A DNA stretch of 16,195 nucleotides from Lachnospiraceae bacterium UBA7199 (GTDB lineage Bacteria > Bacillota > Clostridia > Lachnospirales > Lachnospiraceae): NCBI GenBank assembly GCA_002490775.1, contig DKUR01000092.1, positions 739 to 16,933 on the forward strand, read 5' to 3'. Position numbers and translations under genes: made by a program. The notes beneath the pieces were generated by a model. That model was not told the origin of the DNA and searched no databases. It was given only the letters and a program-made list of their open reading frames with translations. How positions within the stretch are numbered: position 1 is the first letter of the stretch; each line of letters begins with the position of its first letter. Of the stretch, positions 7,127-14,660 are shown in pieces.

Positions 7127-8119
7127 ATGAAAAAACTTAGAGTCTTTCAAACTGTCGAAAATAAGAGGATCGCATCCAGATTTCCCTTACGAAATCTGGG
7201 TACGATTCTTTTACTTTTGCTGGTTATTCCCTATTTGATTACCTTTTTATTCGGAAATTTGGAAGAAGACAGTACGGGAGTTGTAGTAAAAACTACAGCT
7301 ATAGAAAATGAAAATATTGAGGGAAGCATTTATGTAAGAAATGTGACTGCATTAGGAAATGAAAAAATACCCCTTGAGATCTATGTTGCAGATAAGCTTG
7401 CAAGGAGTATTGACAGCACCTATGAAATGGAGGCAATAAAGGCACAGGCTGTTTTAATCAGGTCGGGACTTTTAGCGATGGAGGAAAGTGGAAAAGAAAT
7501 TTATGTGGAAGATGAAGAATATGGAAATCTGCTGATACCGGAGCGCATATGGCAGGCGGTATCAGAGAGTGCCGGAGTATGTATTATGTGGCAGGATAAA
7601 CCTGTAAGCGGGGCATATTTTGCAGTGAGCAACGGTGCCACAAGAAATGGAGAAGAACTGTCGCTTACAGAATATCCTTATTTAAAAAGCGTGATCTGTA
7701 GCAGGGATTTTTTATCCAAGGATTTTATGAGCACTGCAAGTTACGAAGAAAGTGCGTTTCATAAAATATGGGAACAGCTGCCGGAAACGTATCTGTCAGA
7801 GGAAGAAATAGAAAAGCTTACTCCTAAGGAAGAACTGGAAGGGATAAAGGTTTACAGAGACAGTACCGGATATGTGCTTTATCTTGAGGATGATGGCAAA
7901 TGGGTATCAGGAGAGACATTTCGAGAAGCATTTTTACTTTCGTCGGCCAGTTTTCATATGGAAAAGGAAGGGACACTTATTATTTTTTCTGTTAAAGGAT
8001 CGGGACATGGACTTGGAATGAGTCAGTTTGCCGCAAATGAAATGGCAAAAGAGGAGGAGGATTATATAGATATCCTGCATTATTTTTTTGATCAGGTAAC
8101 AATTACAAAAATTGAATAA
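7127..8119 (+). CDS. spoIID: SpoIID-like protein lacking the catalytic Glu
   Basis: A protein of 330 residues with one N-terminal membrane helix (about 26-43) and an extracytoplasmic SpoIID domain. SpoIID is a lytic transglycosylase that remodels peptidoglycan during forespore engulfment. Family motifs seen: IPLEIYVA (81-88), YEMEAIKAQAVLIRS (99-113), YPYLKSV (183-189) and GSGHGLGMSQFAANEMA (291-307). The family sequence around the active site is YVAxVVAxEMPxxFExEALKAQAV. Here the catalytic Glu is Ser94 and the Met-Pro after it is Ile-Asp, so activity is doubtful. GGAGG lies 6 bases before the ATG. The SpoIIQ-like gene follows, the same order as in Clostridioides difficile, supporting the sporulation assignment. 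A broader SpoIID/LytB-domain paralogue remains possible. Confidence 0.82.
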   Translation: MKKLRVFQTVENKRIASRFPLRNLGTILLLLLVIPYLITFLFGNLEEDSTGVVVKTTAIENENIEGSIYVRNVTALGNEKIPLEIYVADKLARSIDSTYEMEAIKAQAVLIRSGLLAMEESGKEIYVEDEEYGNLLIPERIWQAVSESAGVCIMWQDKPVSGAYFAVSNGATRNGEELSLTEYPYLKSVICSRDFLSKDFMSTASYEESAFHKIWEQLPETYLSEEEIEKLTPKEELEGIKVYRDSTGYVLYLEDDGKWVSGETFREAFLLSSASFHMEKEGTLIIFSVKGSGHGLGMSQFAANEMAKEEEDYIDILHYFFDQVTITKIE

Positions 8120-8142
8120 AGTAGAAAAAAGGGGCAAAACTA
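8113..8142 (+). promoter_or_regulatory. Candidate sigma-F/sigma-G promoter of the SpoIIQ-like gene
   Basis: TGAATA (8113-8118), 14 bases, then GGCAAAACTA (8133-8142). The -10 fits the sigma-F form GGNNANAHTR at every defined position. Counted as TGAATA, 17 bases, AAAACTA, it also fits sigma-G spacing. Transcription would start near 8149, giving a leader of about 107 bases. B. subtilis spoIIQ is sigma-F dependent. The site overlaps the stop of the upstream gene. Confidence 0.6.
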
Positions 8143-8255
8143 TCCATAAATAACAATCATGTGCATGGCATTTTACTTAGAAAACTGTGTCTTAGCGCTG
8201 GATGTCACAAGTCTTTCGCCATGTGCAGAAAGCGGCGCAGAAATGAGGAATAAAG

Positions 8256-9137
8256 ATGAGAAGAAGTAGAAGAAGAGGCCTTGCCAAAGAACGGCTGATT
8301 ATGATTGCATCATCATTGCTGGTTTTAGCATCTTTAACCGCTACAGGGATATGGCTGGGGAGAGATCAGGGCAGTCAGGATGAGGGATATGTGGTAGATT
8401 TAAGCGCCATTGAAAATAGTGCAGCCGCCGGCATGGCCGACGAAAAGGATTTAACCATTGCAGAAAGTGTTACACAGGGAGCGTCTACAGATGACCTTGA
8501 TTATGATCCCTATTTTCAGGAGACGAATTCTCAAAGAGTAGAAAACCCGGATGAATCAGAGAGCAACAGCATGTCAGATACTTCCCAGAAGGAAAATGCA
8601 AAGACAGATAAGGAAAATCAGGAAAATAGCACTGATGGAAAACAGCAGGAAGGGAAGCAGGAAGAGCAGGCGGAAGAGGAAAATACGCCGGCATTATCTA
8701 CTGCCATGCAACCGGCGCTTACATTTAATGATTCTGATACGCTTGTTTGGCCGATTGTAGGGAATATACTGATTAATTACAGTATGGACAAAACAGTTTT
8801 TTTCCCTACACTGCAGCAATATAAGTGCAATCCGGCAGTAATTATTCAGGCAAATGAAGGTGACCTGATTACAGCTTCATCTGCGGGTAAAGTAATTTCC
8901 GTATTTGAGGATCGACAAATAGGAAAGGGAATTGTAATGGAATTAGGCGGCGGATATGAAGTGACCTATGGTCAGCTTCAAAACATTCTTGTATCTGAAG
9001 GCAGTTATGTGGCGGCTGGAGATATTATTGCAGAGGTTGCAGCCCCTACCAAATACTATAGCGTGGAAGGAACCAATGTTTACTTTAAACTGACTAAGGA
9101 TGGAGAACCTGTAAATCCGTTATCGAAACTGAACTAA
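8256..9137 (+). CDS. spoIIQ: SpoIIQ-like protein with a metal-free LytM/M23 domain
   Basis: A protein of 293 residues: a basic N-terminus (MRRSRRR), one membrane helix (about 14-34), an acidic Glu/Gln/Lys/Ser-rich low-complexity stalk (about 75-145), then an M23/LytM fold (about 163-290) seen in GKVISVF, YEVTYGQL and VYFKL. SpoIIQ sits in the forespore membrane and docks with SpoIIIAH across the engulfment space. Active M23 enzymes bind zinc through HxxxD and HxH; by alignment these positions are Asn192, Ile196, Asn274 and Tyr276, and the His of YxHL is Gln240. All metal ligands and the assisting His are therefore gone, so it should be structural. GAGGA lies about 7 bases before the ATG. The position after spoIID matches C. 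difficile, but spoIIID does not follow here. Confidence 0.78.
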   Translation: MRRSRRRGLAKERLIMIASSLLVLASLTATGIWLGRDQGSQDEGYVVDLSAIENSAAAGMADEKDLTIAESVTQGASTDDLDYDPYFQETNSQRVENPDESESNSMSDTSQKENAKTDKENQENSTDGKQQEGKQEEQAEEENTPALSTAMQPALTFNDSDTLVWPIVGNILINYSMDKTVFFPTLQQYKCNPAVIIQANEGDLITASSAGKVISVFEDRQIGKGIVMELGGGYEVTYGQLQNILVSEGSYVAAGDIIAEVAAPTKYYSVEGTNVYFKLTKDGEPVNPLSKLN

Positions 9138-9150
9138 CTTTTTATGTATC

Positions 9151-9180
9151 AAATACCCCGCTGCAAGCAACGGGGCATTT
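9151..9180 (+). terminator. Probable terminator after the SpoIIQ-like gene
   Basis: CCCCG (9156-9160) pairs with CGGGG (9171-9175) around ten bases. The flanking AAAT and ATTT can extend the stem past one mismatch. The following T-run is short, so termination may be partial. Confidence 0.6.
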
Positions 9181-9253
9181 GAATCTCGTGGGAAGAAAGA
9201 GAAGACATCGTTTTAACTACTTCACTTTGTGAGGGAAAGGCAAGGATACAGAA

Positions 9254-10453
9254 ATGTTGTATATAATTGGCGGCAGAGTTTTAACTATGTCCGGGGAAAT
9301 ATGGGAAAAAGGATATATATGTATTGAAGAAGGAAAAATAAAGGAATTGGGGGCTATGAAAAATGGCGCCCCATTTCCTTTGCAATCCGGTAATGGTATG
9401 CAGGTGATAAATGCATCTGGCTGTACCGTAATGCCTGGACTGATAGAGGCACACTGCCATATGGGAATCACGGAAGAAAAAAAGGGGATGGAGGGAGATG
9501 ACTGTAATGAGACAGTAGATCCTATTACCCCTTATCTTCGTGCCATTGATGCCATTAACCCTATGGATGCAGCTTTTGATGATGCAGTCCGTGCAGGAAT
9601 AACCGGAGCAATGATTGGGCCGGGAAGCGCAAATGTGGCAGGAGGCAGCTTTGCATTTGTAAAAACACATGGCAGAAATATTGATAAACTGGTGATAAAA
9701 AGTCCGGCAGCCATGAAGGTAGCCTTTGGGGAAAATCCAAAAGTTAATTATGGCGGTCAGGGAAAATCACCTGCAACCCGTATGGCAATTGCTGCCATGT
9801 TAAGAGAAGAGTTGTTTAAAGCGTTCCAATACAAAGAAAAGAAGAAAAAAGGAGACTTAAAGGAACTTGATTTTAAATATGAATGCTGGCTGCCGGTGTT
9901 AAATGGAGAGATTCCTTTAAAGGCCCACGTACACAGGGCAGATGACATTTTAACAGCAATAAGGATCGCCAAGGAATTTCAACTGAAAATGACGCTTGAT
10001 CATTGCAGTGAAGGCCATTTGATTGCCCAGGAGGTAAAAGAATCTGGATTTCCGGCGATTGTAGGGCCAGATCTTGCCAGCAGGAATAAAATAGAGGTTC
10101 AGAATATGGCCTTTAAAACAGTAGGCATTTTAAATAAAGCAGGGGTGAAAACCGCTATTACTACGGACCATCCTGTAAGTCTGATACAGGCACTGCCTAT
10201 TTGCGCCGGGATGGCGGTAAAGGCTGGAATGGAGAAAATGGAAGCCTTGAAGTCCATTACCATATATCCAGCGCAGATCTGCGGCGTGGACGATCGTGTG
10301 GGAAGCCTTGAAAAAGGGAAGGATGCGGACATTGTAATTTTTGATGGTGATCCGCTAGAGGTGGCAACAAAAGCAATGTGCACCTTGATCAATGGTGAAA
10401 TTGCATATGCTGATCAATCATTTTCTTTACCTGCTGATGAAAAACAGTTATAA
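9254..10453 (+). CDS. Metal-dependent amidohydrolase, substrate unknown
   Basis: A cytoplasmic protein of 399 residues of the amidohydrolase superfamily, closest in style to imidazolonepropionase-related hydrolases. The N-terminal strands (IIGGRVLTM and IEEGKIKELG) and the C-terminal GSLEKGKDADIVIFDGDP form the composite beta domain. Metal ligands are visible: H67-x-H69 in IEAHCH, H225 and H227 in KAHVHRADD, H250 in LDHCSEGH and D305 in TTDHP. The barrel therefore looks catalytically intact. The sequence does not tell the substrate, and no his operon gene is adjacent. AAGGA (9242-9246) is 7 bases before the ATG. The lipoprotein gene begins 38 bases after its stop, so the two are probably cotranscribed. 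No convincing promoter was found between the upstream terminator and the start. Confidence 0.88.
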   Translation: MLYIIGGRVLTMSGEIWEKGYICIEEGKIKELGAMKNGAPFPLQSGNGMQVINASGCTVMPGLIEAHCHMGITEEKKGMEGDDCNETVDPITPYLRAIDAINPMDAAFDDAVRAGITGAMIGPGSANVAGGSFAFVKTHGRNIDKLVIKSPAAMKVAFGENPKVNYGGQGKSPATRMAIAAMLREELFKAFQYKEKKKKGDLKELDFKYECWLPVLNGEIPLKAHVHRADDILTAIRIAKEFQLKMTLDHCSEGHLIAQEVKESGFPAIVGPDLASRNKIEVQNMAFKTVGILNKAGVKTAITTDHPVSLIQALPICAGMAVKAGMEKMEALKSITIYPAQICGVDDRVGSLEKGKDADIVIFDGDPLEVATKAMCTLINGEIAYADQSFSLPADEKQL

Positions 10454-10477
10454 TCGAAGGCAGGGTGTTGGCATGCG

Positions 10478-10484
10478 AAGGAGG
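10478..10484 (+). promoter_or_regulatory. Ribosome binding site fixing a TTG start
   Basis: AAGGAGG lies 7 bases before the TTG at 10492. The in-frame GTG at 10465 lacks such a site and would put nine extra residues, including an acidic one, before a typical lipoprotein signal. The TTG is preferred. Confidence 0.85.
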
Positions 10485-10491
10485 AATAAGG

Positions 10492-12066
10492 TTGAGAAGA
10501 CAAATGATGGTAATTGCTCTTGCATGTGTTGTTTTACTTGCAGGATGCCAGCAAATACCTTTGGATAAATATATACCAATCCCATCCGGAGATGATAATT
10601 TTGTCAGTATGGAGGAAACACCGGACCTTTCCTATGAGGTTCCGGTAAGTACTCCCGGTATTTTGGTCAATCAATTAGGATATTTGCCTGAGAGCAAAAA
10701 AGTGGCTGTTTTTCAGGGGGATGAGCTGCCTGATGTTTTTCATGTGATTGATATGGAGAGCAAGGATACTGTATATACTGGATTTTTGGAGGAGCAAGGA
10801 TATAATCAGGAACTGGAAGAATATAATAGCTATGGAGATTTTTCTGGTCTGCAGACGCCGGGAAATTATTACATAGAAGCACCTGTACTTGGAAGGTCAT
10901 ATTCCTTTTCCATTGGAGAGGATATTTATAAGGATACTTTTAAAGAGGCATGCAAACAATATTATTATAATCGCTGCGGAATTACATTGACAACAGAATA
11001 TGCAGGTGAGAATGCGCATAATGCATGTCATATCGGTAAAGTAATGCTTAAGGAAGACACTTCTATCACCTTGGATGTATCAGGGGGATGGCATCAGGAT
11101 GAAAAGGGGCAAAAAGATGTGATGTCGGCAGCACAGGCGATGTCGGTGATGCTTCTTTCCTATGAACTATACGAAAAGGCGTTTACGGATGATTATGGTA
11201 TTCCAGAAAGCAAAAATGGTATTCCTGATATTTTGGATGAAGTCAGGTATGAAGTTGAATGGATGCTGAAAATGCAGGATAAACAGACGGGAGAGGTGTA
11301 TGCTGGTGTGTCTGTCTATGGATCAAATAATGATACTTCCGGTAAAACATCAGATATTTATCTGGAGCCTTCATCAGCGGAAGCAGAAAGAGCATTTGCT
11401 ATGGCGTTAGCTAAGTTCAGCTATTTATATCAAAATTTTGATTCAGAATATGCTACCTACTGCCTTCAGGCGGCAGACAGAGCTTGGAAACATGCAGAAT
11501 TAGATTCATCTGACGAAAGCGATAAAATAAATAAGTGGAAATTTGCAGCGGCGGCAGAGCTTTACCGTGCGTCAGGCCAGAGAAGCTGTCATAAATATAT
11601 TGAAGAATATTTAAGCAGCGAAGAAGATCTATATGAGCAGGATGAAATTATATTACTAGGCTGCATTACCTATATTTCTACCAAACAGAAAGTCGAACTT
11701 ACTTTATGTGACAAAATCATGAAAATGCTGATGTACCAGGCTGAGAAAATTTCTGAAGATGCCAACAGCAGTCCTTATCTTGCTTCTGTAAATAAGGAGC
11801 AGGATGACAGCCGCCAATTGTTAATGAATATAATGTACCTTATGGTAGTGAATCATATTATTGCAAATTATGAATATGAAACAGCCATAGAAAACCATAT
11901 TCATTATTTGTTTGGAATAAATGACGTAGCTGTCAGTTATGTTGACGGTTCTGGAGAAAACAGCTATGGAAATGGAGAAGAAGGCATTGGAGTTATGAAA
12001 CAATTTGATACAGACAGCAAGCTTATTTTCATACTCAGTGATGTCATAGACAAGTCAGCCGGATAG
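10492..12066 (+). CDS. GH9-like lipoprotein, probable pseudoenzyme
   Basis: A protein of 524 residues. MRRQMMVIALACVVLLAGC is a lipoprotein signal with lipobox LAGC and lipidated Cys19, so it should be anchored outside the membrane. Residues about 56-141 form the Ig-like domain found before GH9 cellulases (ILVNQLGYLPESKKVAVF). Residues about 147-515 follow the GH9 (alpha/alpha)6 barrel: LDVSGGW, IPESKNGIPDILDEV, EWMLKMQD, KFAAAAELYRASG and HYLFGINDVAVSYVDGSG. After SGGW the family has DAGDYGKY with the catalytic base Asp; here it is HQDEKGQK. The C-terminal HHR segment and the catalytic Glu region are missing, and the protein goes straight to the last helix. Cellulase activity is thus unlikely; a glycan-binding or structural role is possible. 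It lies between an amidohydrolase and ddl/murF. Confidence 0.82.
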   Translation: MRRQMMVIALACVVLLAGCQQIPLDKYIPIPSGDDNFVSMEETPDLSYEVPVSTPGILVNQLGYLPESKKVAVFQGDELPDVFHVIDMESKDTVYTGFLEEQGYNQELEEYNSYGDFSGLQTPGNYYIEAPVLGRSYSFSIGEDIYKDTFKEACKQYYYNRCGITLTTEYAGENAHNACHIGKVMLKEDTSITLDVSGGWHQDEKGQKDVMSAAQAMSVMLLSYELYEKAFTDDYGIPESKNGIPDILDEVRYEVEWMLKMQDKQTGEVYAGVSVYGSNNDTSGKTSDIYLEPSSAEAERAFAMALAKFSYLYQNFDSEYATYCLQAADRAWKHAELDSSDESDKINKWKFAAAAELYRASGQRSCHKYIEEYLSSEEDLYEQDEIILLGCITYISTKQKVELTLCDKIMKMLMYQAEKISEDANSSPYLASVNKEQDDSRQLLMNIMYLMVVNHIIANYEYETAIENHIHYLFGINDVAVSYVDGSGENSYGNGEEGIGVMKQFDTDSKLIFILSDVIDKSAG

Positions 12067-12103
12067 GCAGCATGTTTTGCAATAGTGTAGGCAGATTATT
12101 CTC

Positions 12104-12132
12104 TTTATCAGCAAAAGAAACAGGAATAGAAT
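12104..12132 (+). promoter_or_regulatory. Weak candidate promoter for ddl-murF
   Basis: TTTATC (12104-12109), 17 bases, TAGAAT (12127-12132). The -10 is good and the -35 poor. It lies in the 132-base gap before ddl and would give a leader of about 60 bases. Read-through from the lipoprotein gene is the alternative, as no terminator is visible there. Confidence 0.3.
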
Positions 12133-12198
12133 AAATGAGATGGCAGCTTGTATGTAGATATGCAATGTAGAATTATTAAGGAAGGTTTGGTATTAGCG

Positions 12199-13224
12199 AT
12201 GAAAATTGTAGTTTTAGCAGGAGGAATCAGCACAGAGAGGGATGTTTCTTTAAGTTCAGGCGTTATGATATATCAAGCATTGAAAAAGAACGGACATAAG
12301 GTCATCCTTCTGGATGTATATTTAGGGTATTCAGGCAAAGATGCTGGTAATGTTTTTGAAAAGGATGAAAAGTGGGATAAGGAAATAGGTGCTGTCACTG
12401 ATAAAAATCCTGATATTGCGCAGATAAAAGCAATGCGTCCCGATGGGGAGAAAAATTTTTTCGGGCCAAATGTTATTTCCATCTGTCAGGCTGCAGACGT
12501 GGTTTTTATGGCGCTTCATGGGGAAAATGGAGAAAATGGAAAAATTCAGGCCTGCTTTGATCTTATGGGAATTACATATACAGGAACAGATTATGTAAGT
12601 TCAGCCATCTGCATGGACAAAGGGATTACCAAGGACATCTTTGCCTGTTATGGAATTCCATCTCCGGCAGGAATCCGTTTGAAAAAGGGAGAAAGCCCCA
12701 AAGAAATGGTTCCTTTTCCCTGTATTGTAAAAGCTTGCTGCGGTGGTTCCAGTGTAGGCGTCAGCATTGCCGAAAAGGAAGAAGAGTATGAACAGGCGAT
12801 GGAAGAGGCTTTTCGCTATGATAATGAAGTGATTGTGGAACAGTACATAAAAGGACGCGAATTTTCTGTGGGGGTTATGGAAGGAAAAGCATTGCCTGTT
12901 ATTGAAATTGCCCCATTACAGGGATTTTATGACTATAAAAATAAATATCAGGCGGGCTCTGCAATTGAGACTTGTCCGGCAGAGATTTCTGAGGAAAAAA
13001 CAAAAGAAATGCAGGCGTATGCAGAAGAGGCTTTCCGTGTACTGCGGTTAAAAAATTACGCCAGAATGGATTTTATGATGAGTGAAACGGGAAAAATTTA
13101 TTGCCTGGAAGCAAATACACTGCCTGGCATGACACCCACATCTCTGCTTCCTCAGGAGGCGGAAGCTGTAGGAATTCCATTTGAAAAACTGTGTGAGAAG
13201 ATCATTGAGGCAGCAGTGAAATAG
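12199..13224 (+). CDS. ddl: D-alanine--D-alanine ligase
   Basis: A cytoplasmic ATP-grasp ligase of 341 residues that joins two D-Ala for the peptidoglycan stem. Motifs: AGGISTERDVS (7-17), ALHGENGENG (105-114), the glycine-rich loop CCGGSSVGVS (180-189), the omega-loop GFYDYKNKY (242-250), ARMDFM (288-293) and EANTLPGMTPTSL (304-316). Tyr246 and Tyr250 in the omega-loop are the pattern of D-Ala-D-Ala ligases; VanA-type D-Ala-D-Lac ligases have a His there, so the cell probably makes normal D-Ala-D-Ala ends. The ATG at 12199 gives the usual MKIVVLAGG start. AAGGAAGG (12178-12185) is 13 bases upstream, rather far; an in-frame TTG at 12187 is a possible alternative. murF starts 28 bases after the stop. 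Confidence 0.95.
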   Translation: MKIVVLAGGISTERDVSLSSGVMIYQALKKNGHKVILLDVYLGYSGKDAGNVFEKDEKWDKEIGAVTDKNPDIAQIKAMRPDGEKNFFGPNVISICQAADVVFMALHGENGENGKIQACFDLMGITYTGTDYVSSAICMDKGITKDIFACYGIPSPAGIRLKKGESPKEMVPFPCIVKACCGGSSVGVSIAEKEEEYEQAMEEAFRYDNEVIVEQYIKGREFSVGVMEGKALPVIEIAPLQGFYDYKNKYQAGSAIETCPAEISEEKTKEMQAYAEEAFRVLRLKNYARMDFMMSETGKIYCLEANTLPGMTPTSLLPQEAEAVGIPFEKLCEKIIEAAVK

Positions 13225-13252
13225 AAAATTGCAGGAATGTGAGGTATGGCTT

Positions 13253-14629
13253 ATGAAAAATATGACAGTCAGCAATATTGCAAAGGCTTGTGGAGGAGAG
13301 CTCTTTGGAGATGAAAAAAGGGATTTGGAAGCATCATGCGTGGTAATTGATTCCAGAAAGATGATGGAGGGCGGAGTGTTTATTGCCACAAAGGGCGAAC
13401 GCGTGGACGGACATGACTTTATTCCTCAAATGGCGGAAAAGAAAGCACTGGCTGTTGTGTGTGAAAAAAAGCCCAGAGACTGTCAGGTGCCTTATATTCT
13501 TGTTCAGGATTCTTTTCAGGCACTTAAGGACATTGCTGAATTTTACAGAAGCCAATTAAGCATTCCCGTAGTAGGAATTACAGGAAGCGTAGGAAAGACC
13601 AGCACCAAGGAAATGATTGCGGCAGTTTTGTCTGAGGGTTTTTGTGTATTGAAAACAGAAGGGAATTTCAATAATGAAGTAGGGCTGCCTCTTACGGTTT
13701 TGCAGATCAGGCCGGAACACCAGGCGGCGGTTCTGGAAATGGGAATCAGTGATTTTGGAGAGATGCACAGATTAAGTAAAATCGGAAAACCTGACATTTG
13801 TGTCATGACAAATATTGGTCAATGCCACTTGGAAAATCTTGGGACAAGGGAAGGAATTTTAAGGGCAAAGACGGAAATATTTGACTTTATGAATCCTGAT
13901 GGATATGTTTTTGTGAATGGCGACGACGACATGCTGGTAAGGGTAAAGGCAGTAGGAGATCATGAAGTAGTACATTTTGGTCTTGGAATAGGAAATCAAA
14001 TATTTGCATCTAATGTGATGAATAAGGGGTTATTTGGCTCTGAAGCGGTGATTCATATGGGGCTGGAGGTCTTTCCTGTAGAAATTCCTCTTCCCGGCGG
14101 ACATATGGTATATAATGCGCTGGCAGCAGCAGCGGTAGGAAAATGTATGGGGCTTTCCAAAGAGCAGATAAAAAAGGGAATATCCAAAGTGCAGGCGGTA
14201 GGAGGAAGAAGCCATGTAATTGCGCTGCCTTCTTATACGGTCATTGATGATTGCTATAATGCCAACCCTGTTTCCATGAAAGCAGCTATTGATCTGCTTG
14301 CTATGGCGCTTGGCAGAAAAGTGGCAATTTTGGGAGACATGTTTGAGTTAGGGGAAAAGGAAAAGGAAATGCATAGGGAGGTTGGCCGCTACGCCGCTGG
14401 AAAAGGCATTGACATACTGCTGTGTGTAGGCGTGCTTTCCAGATATATGTATGAAAGTGCTTTAGAAGAAAGGCAGAGGAAAGCATATTATTTTGCAACC
14501 AGGGAAGAATTACTGGAAAGTTTGAAAGGAATTTTGCAGAGGGGAGATAATATTCTTGTGAAGGCTTCTCACGGAATGAAGTTTGATCAGGTAGTGGAGT
14601 TTTTGGAAACTTATAAATCTGAAAAATAA
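13253..14629 (+). CDS. murF: UDP-MurNAc-tripeptide--D-Ala-D-Ala ligase
   Basis: A cytoplasmic Mur ligase of 458 residues that adds D-Ala-D-Ala, the Ddl product, to the UDP-MurNAc-tripeptide. The N-terminal substrate domain (about 1-100) contains VVIDSRKMMEGGVFIA. The central ATPase domain has the P-loop GITGSVGKTST (108-118, Lys115), NFNNEVGLPLT, EMGISDFGEM and the MTNIGQCHLENLG segment. YNALAAAAVG lies at about 287-296, and the C-terminal domain holds DDCYNANPVSM. All expected motifs are intact and the length is normal. The ATG at 13253 is chosen because GAGGT (13241-13245) lies 7 bases before it; an upstream in-frame TTG at 13229 has no such site. It forms an operon with ddl and ends in a strong terminator. 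Confidence 0.95.
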   Translation: MKNMTVSNIAKACGGELFGDEKRDLEASCVVIDSRKMMEGGVFIATKGERVDGHDFIPQMAEKKALAVVCEKKPRDCQVPYILVQDSFQALKDIAEFYRSQLSIPVVGITGSVGKTSTKEMIAAVLSEGFCVLKTEGNFNNEVGLPLTVLQIRPEHQAAVLEMGISDFGEMHRLSKIGKPDICVMTNIGQCHLENLGTREGILRAKTEIFDFMNPDGYVFVNGDDDMLVRVKAVGDHEVVHFGLGIGNQIFASNVMNKGLFGSEAVIHMGLEVFPVEIPLPGGHMVYNALAAAAVGKCMGLSKEQIKKGISKVQAVGGRSHVIALPSYTVIDDCYNANPVSMKAAIDLLAMALGRKVAILGDMFELGEKEKEMHREVGRYAAGKGIDILLCVGVLSRYMYESALEERQRKAYYFATREELLESLKGILQRGDNILVKASHGMKFDQVVEFLETYKSEK

Positions 14630-14660
14630 GGAAGCAGGTTATTAATCTGCTTCCTCTTTG
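14630..14660. terminator. Bidirectional terminator between murF and plsC
   Basis: GGAAGCAG (14630-14637) pairs perfectly with CTGCTTCC (14647-14654) around a nine-base loop. TCTTTGATTTT follows on the plus strand and TTATTTTTC on the minus strand. The stem begins right after the murF stop and contains the plsC stop codon in its loop. Confidence 0.88.

Noticed and set aside
12148..12176. Promoter-like TTGTAT and AATTAT just before ddl
   Set aside because: Both boxes are weak and the predicted start falls within the ribosome site at 12178-12185.
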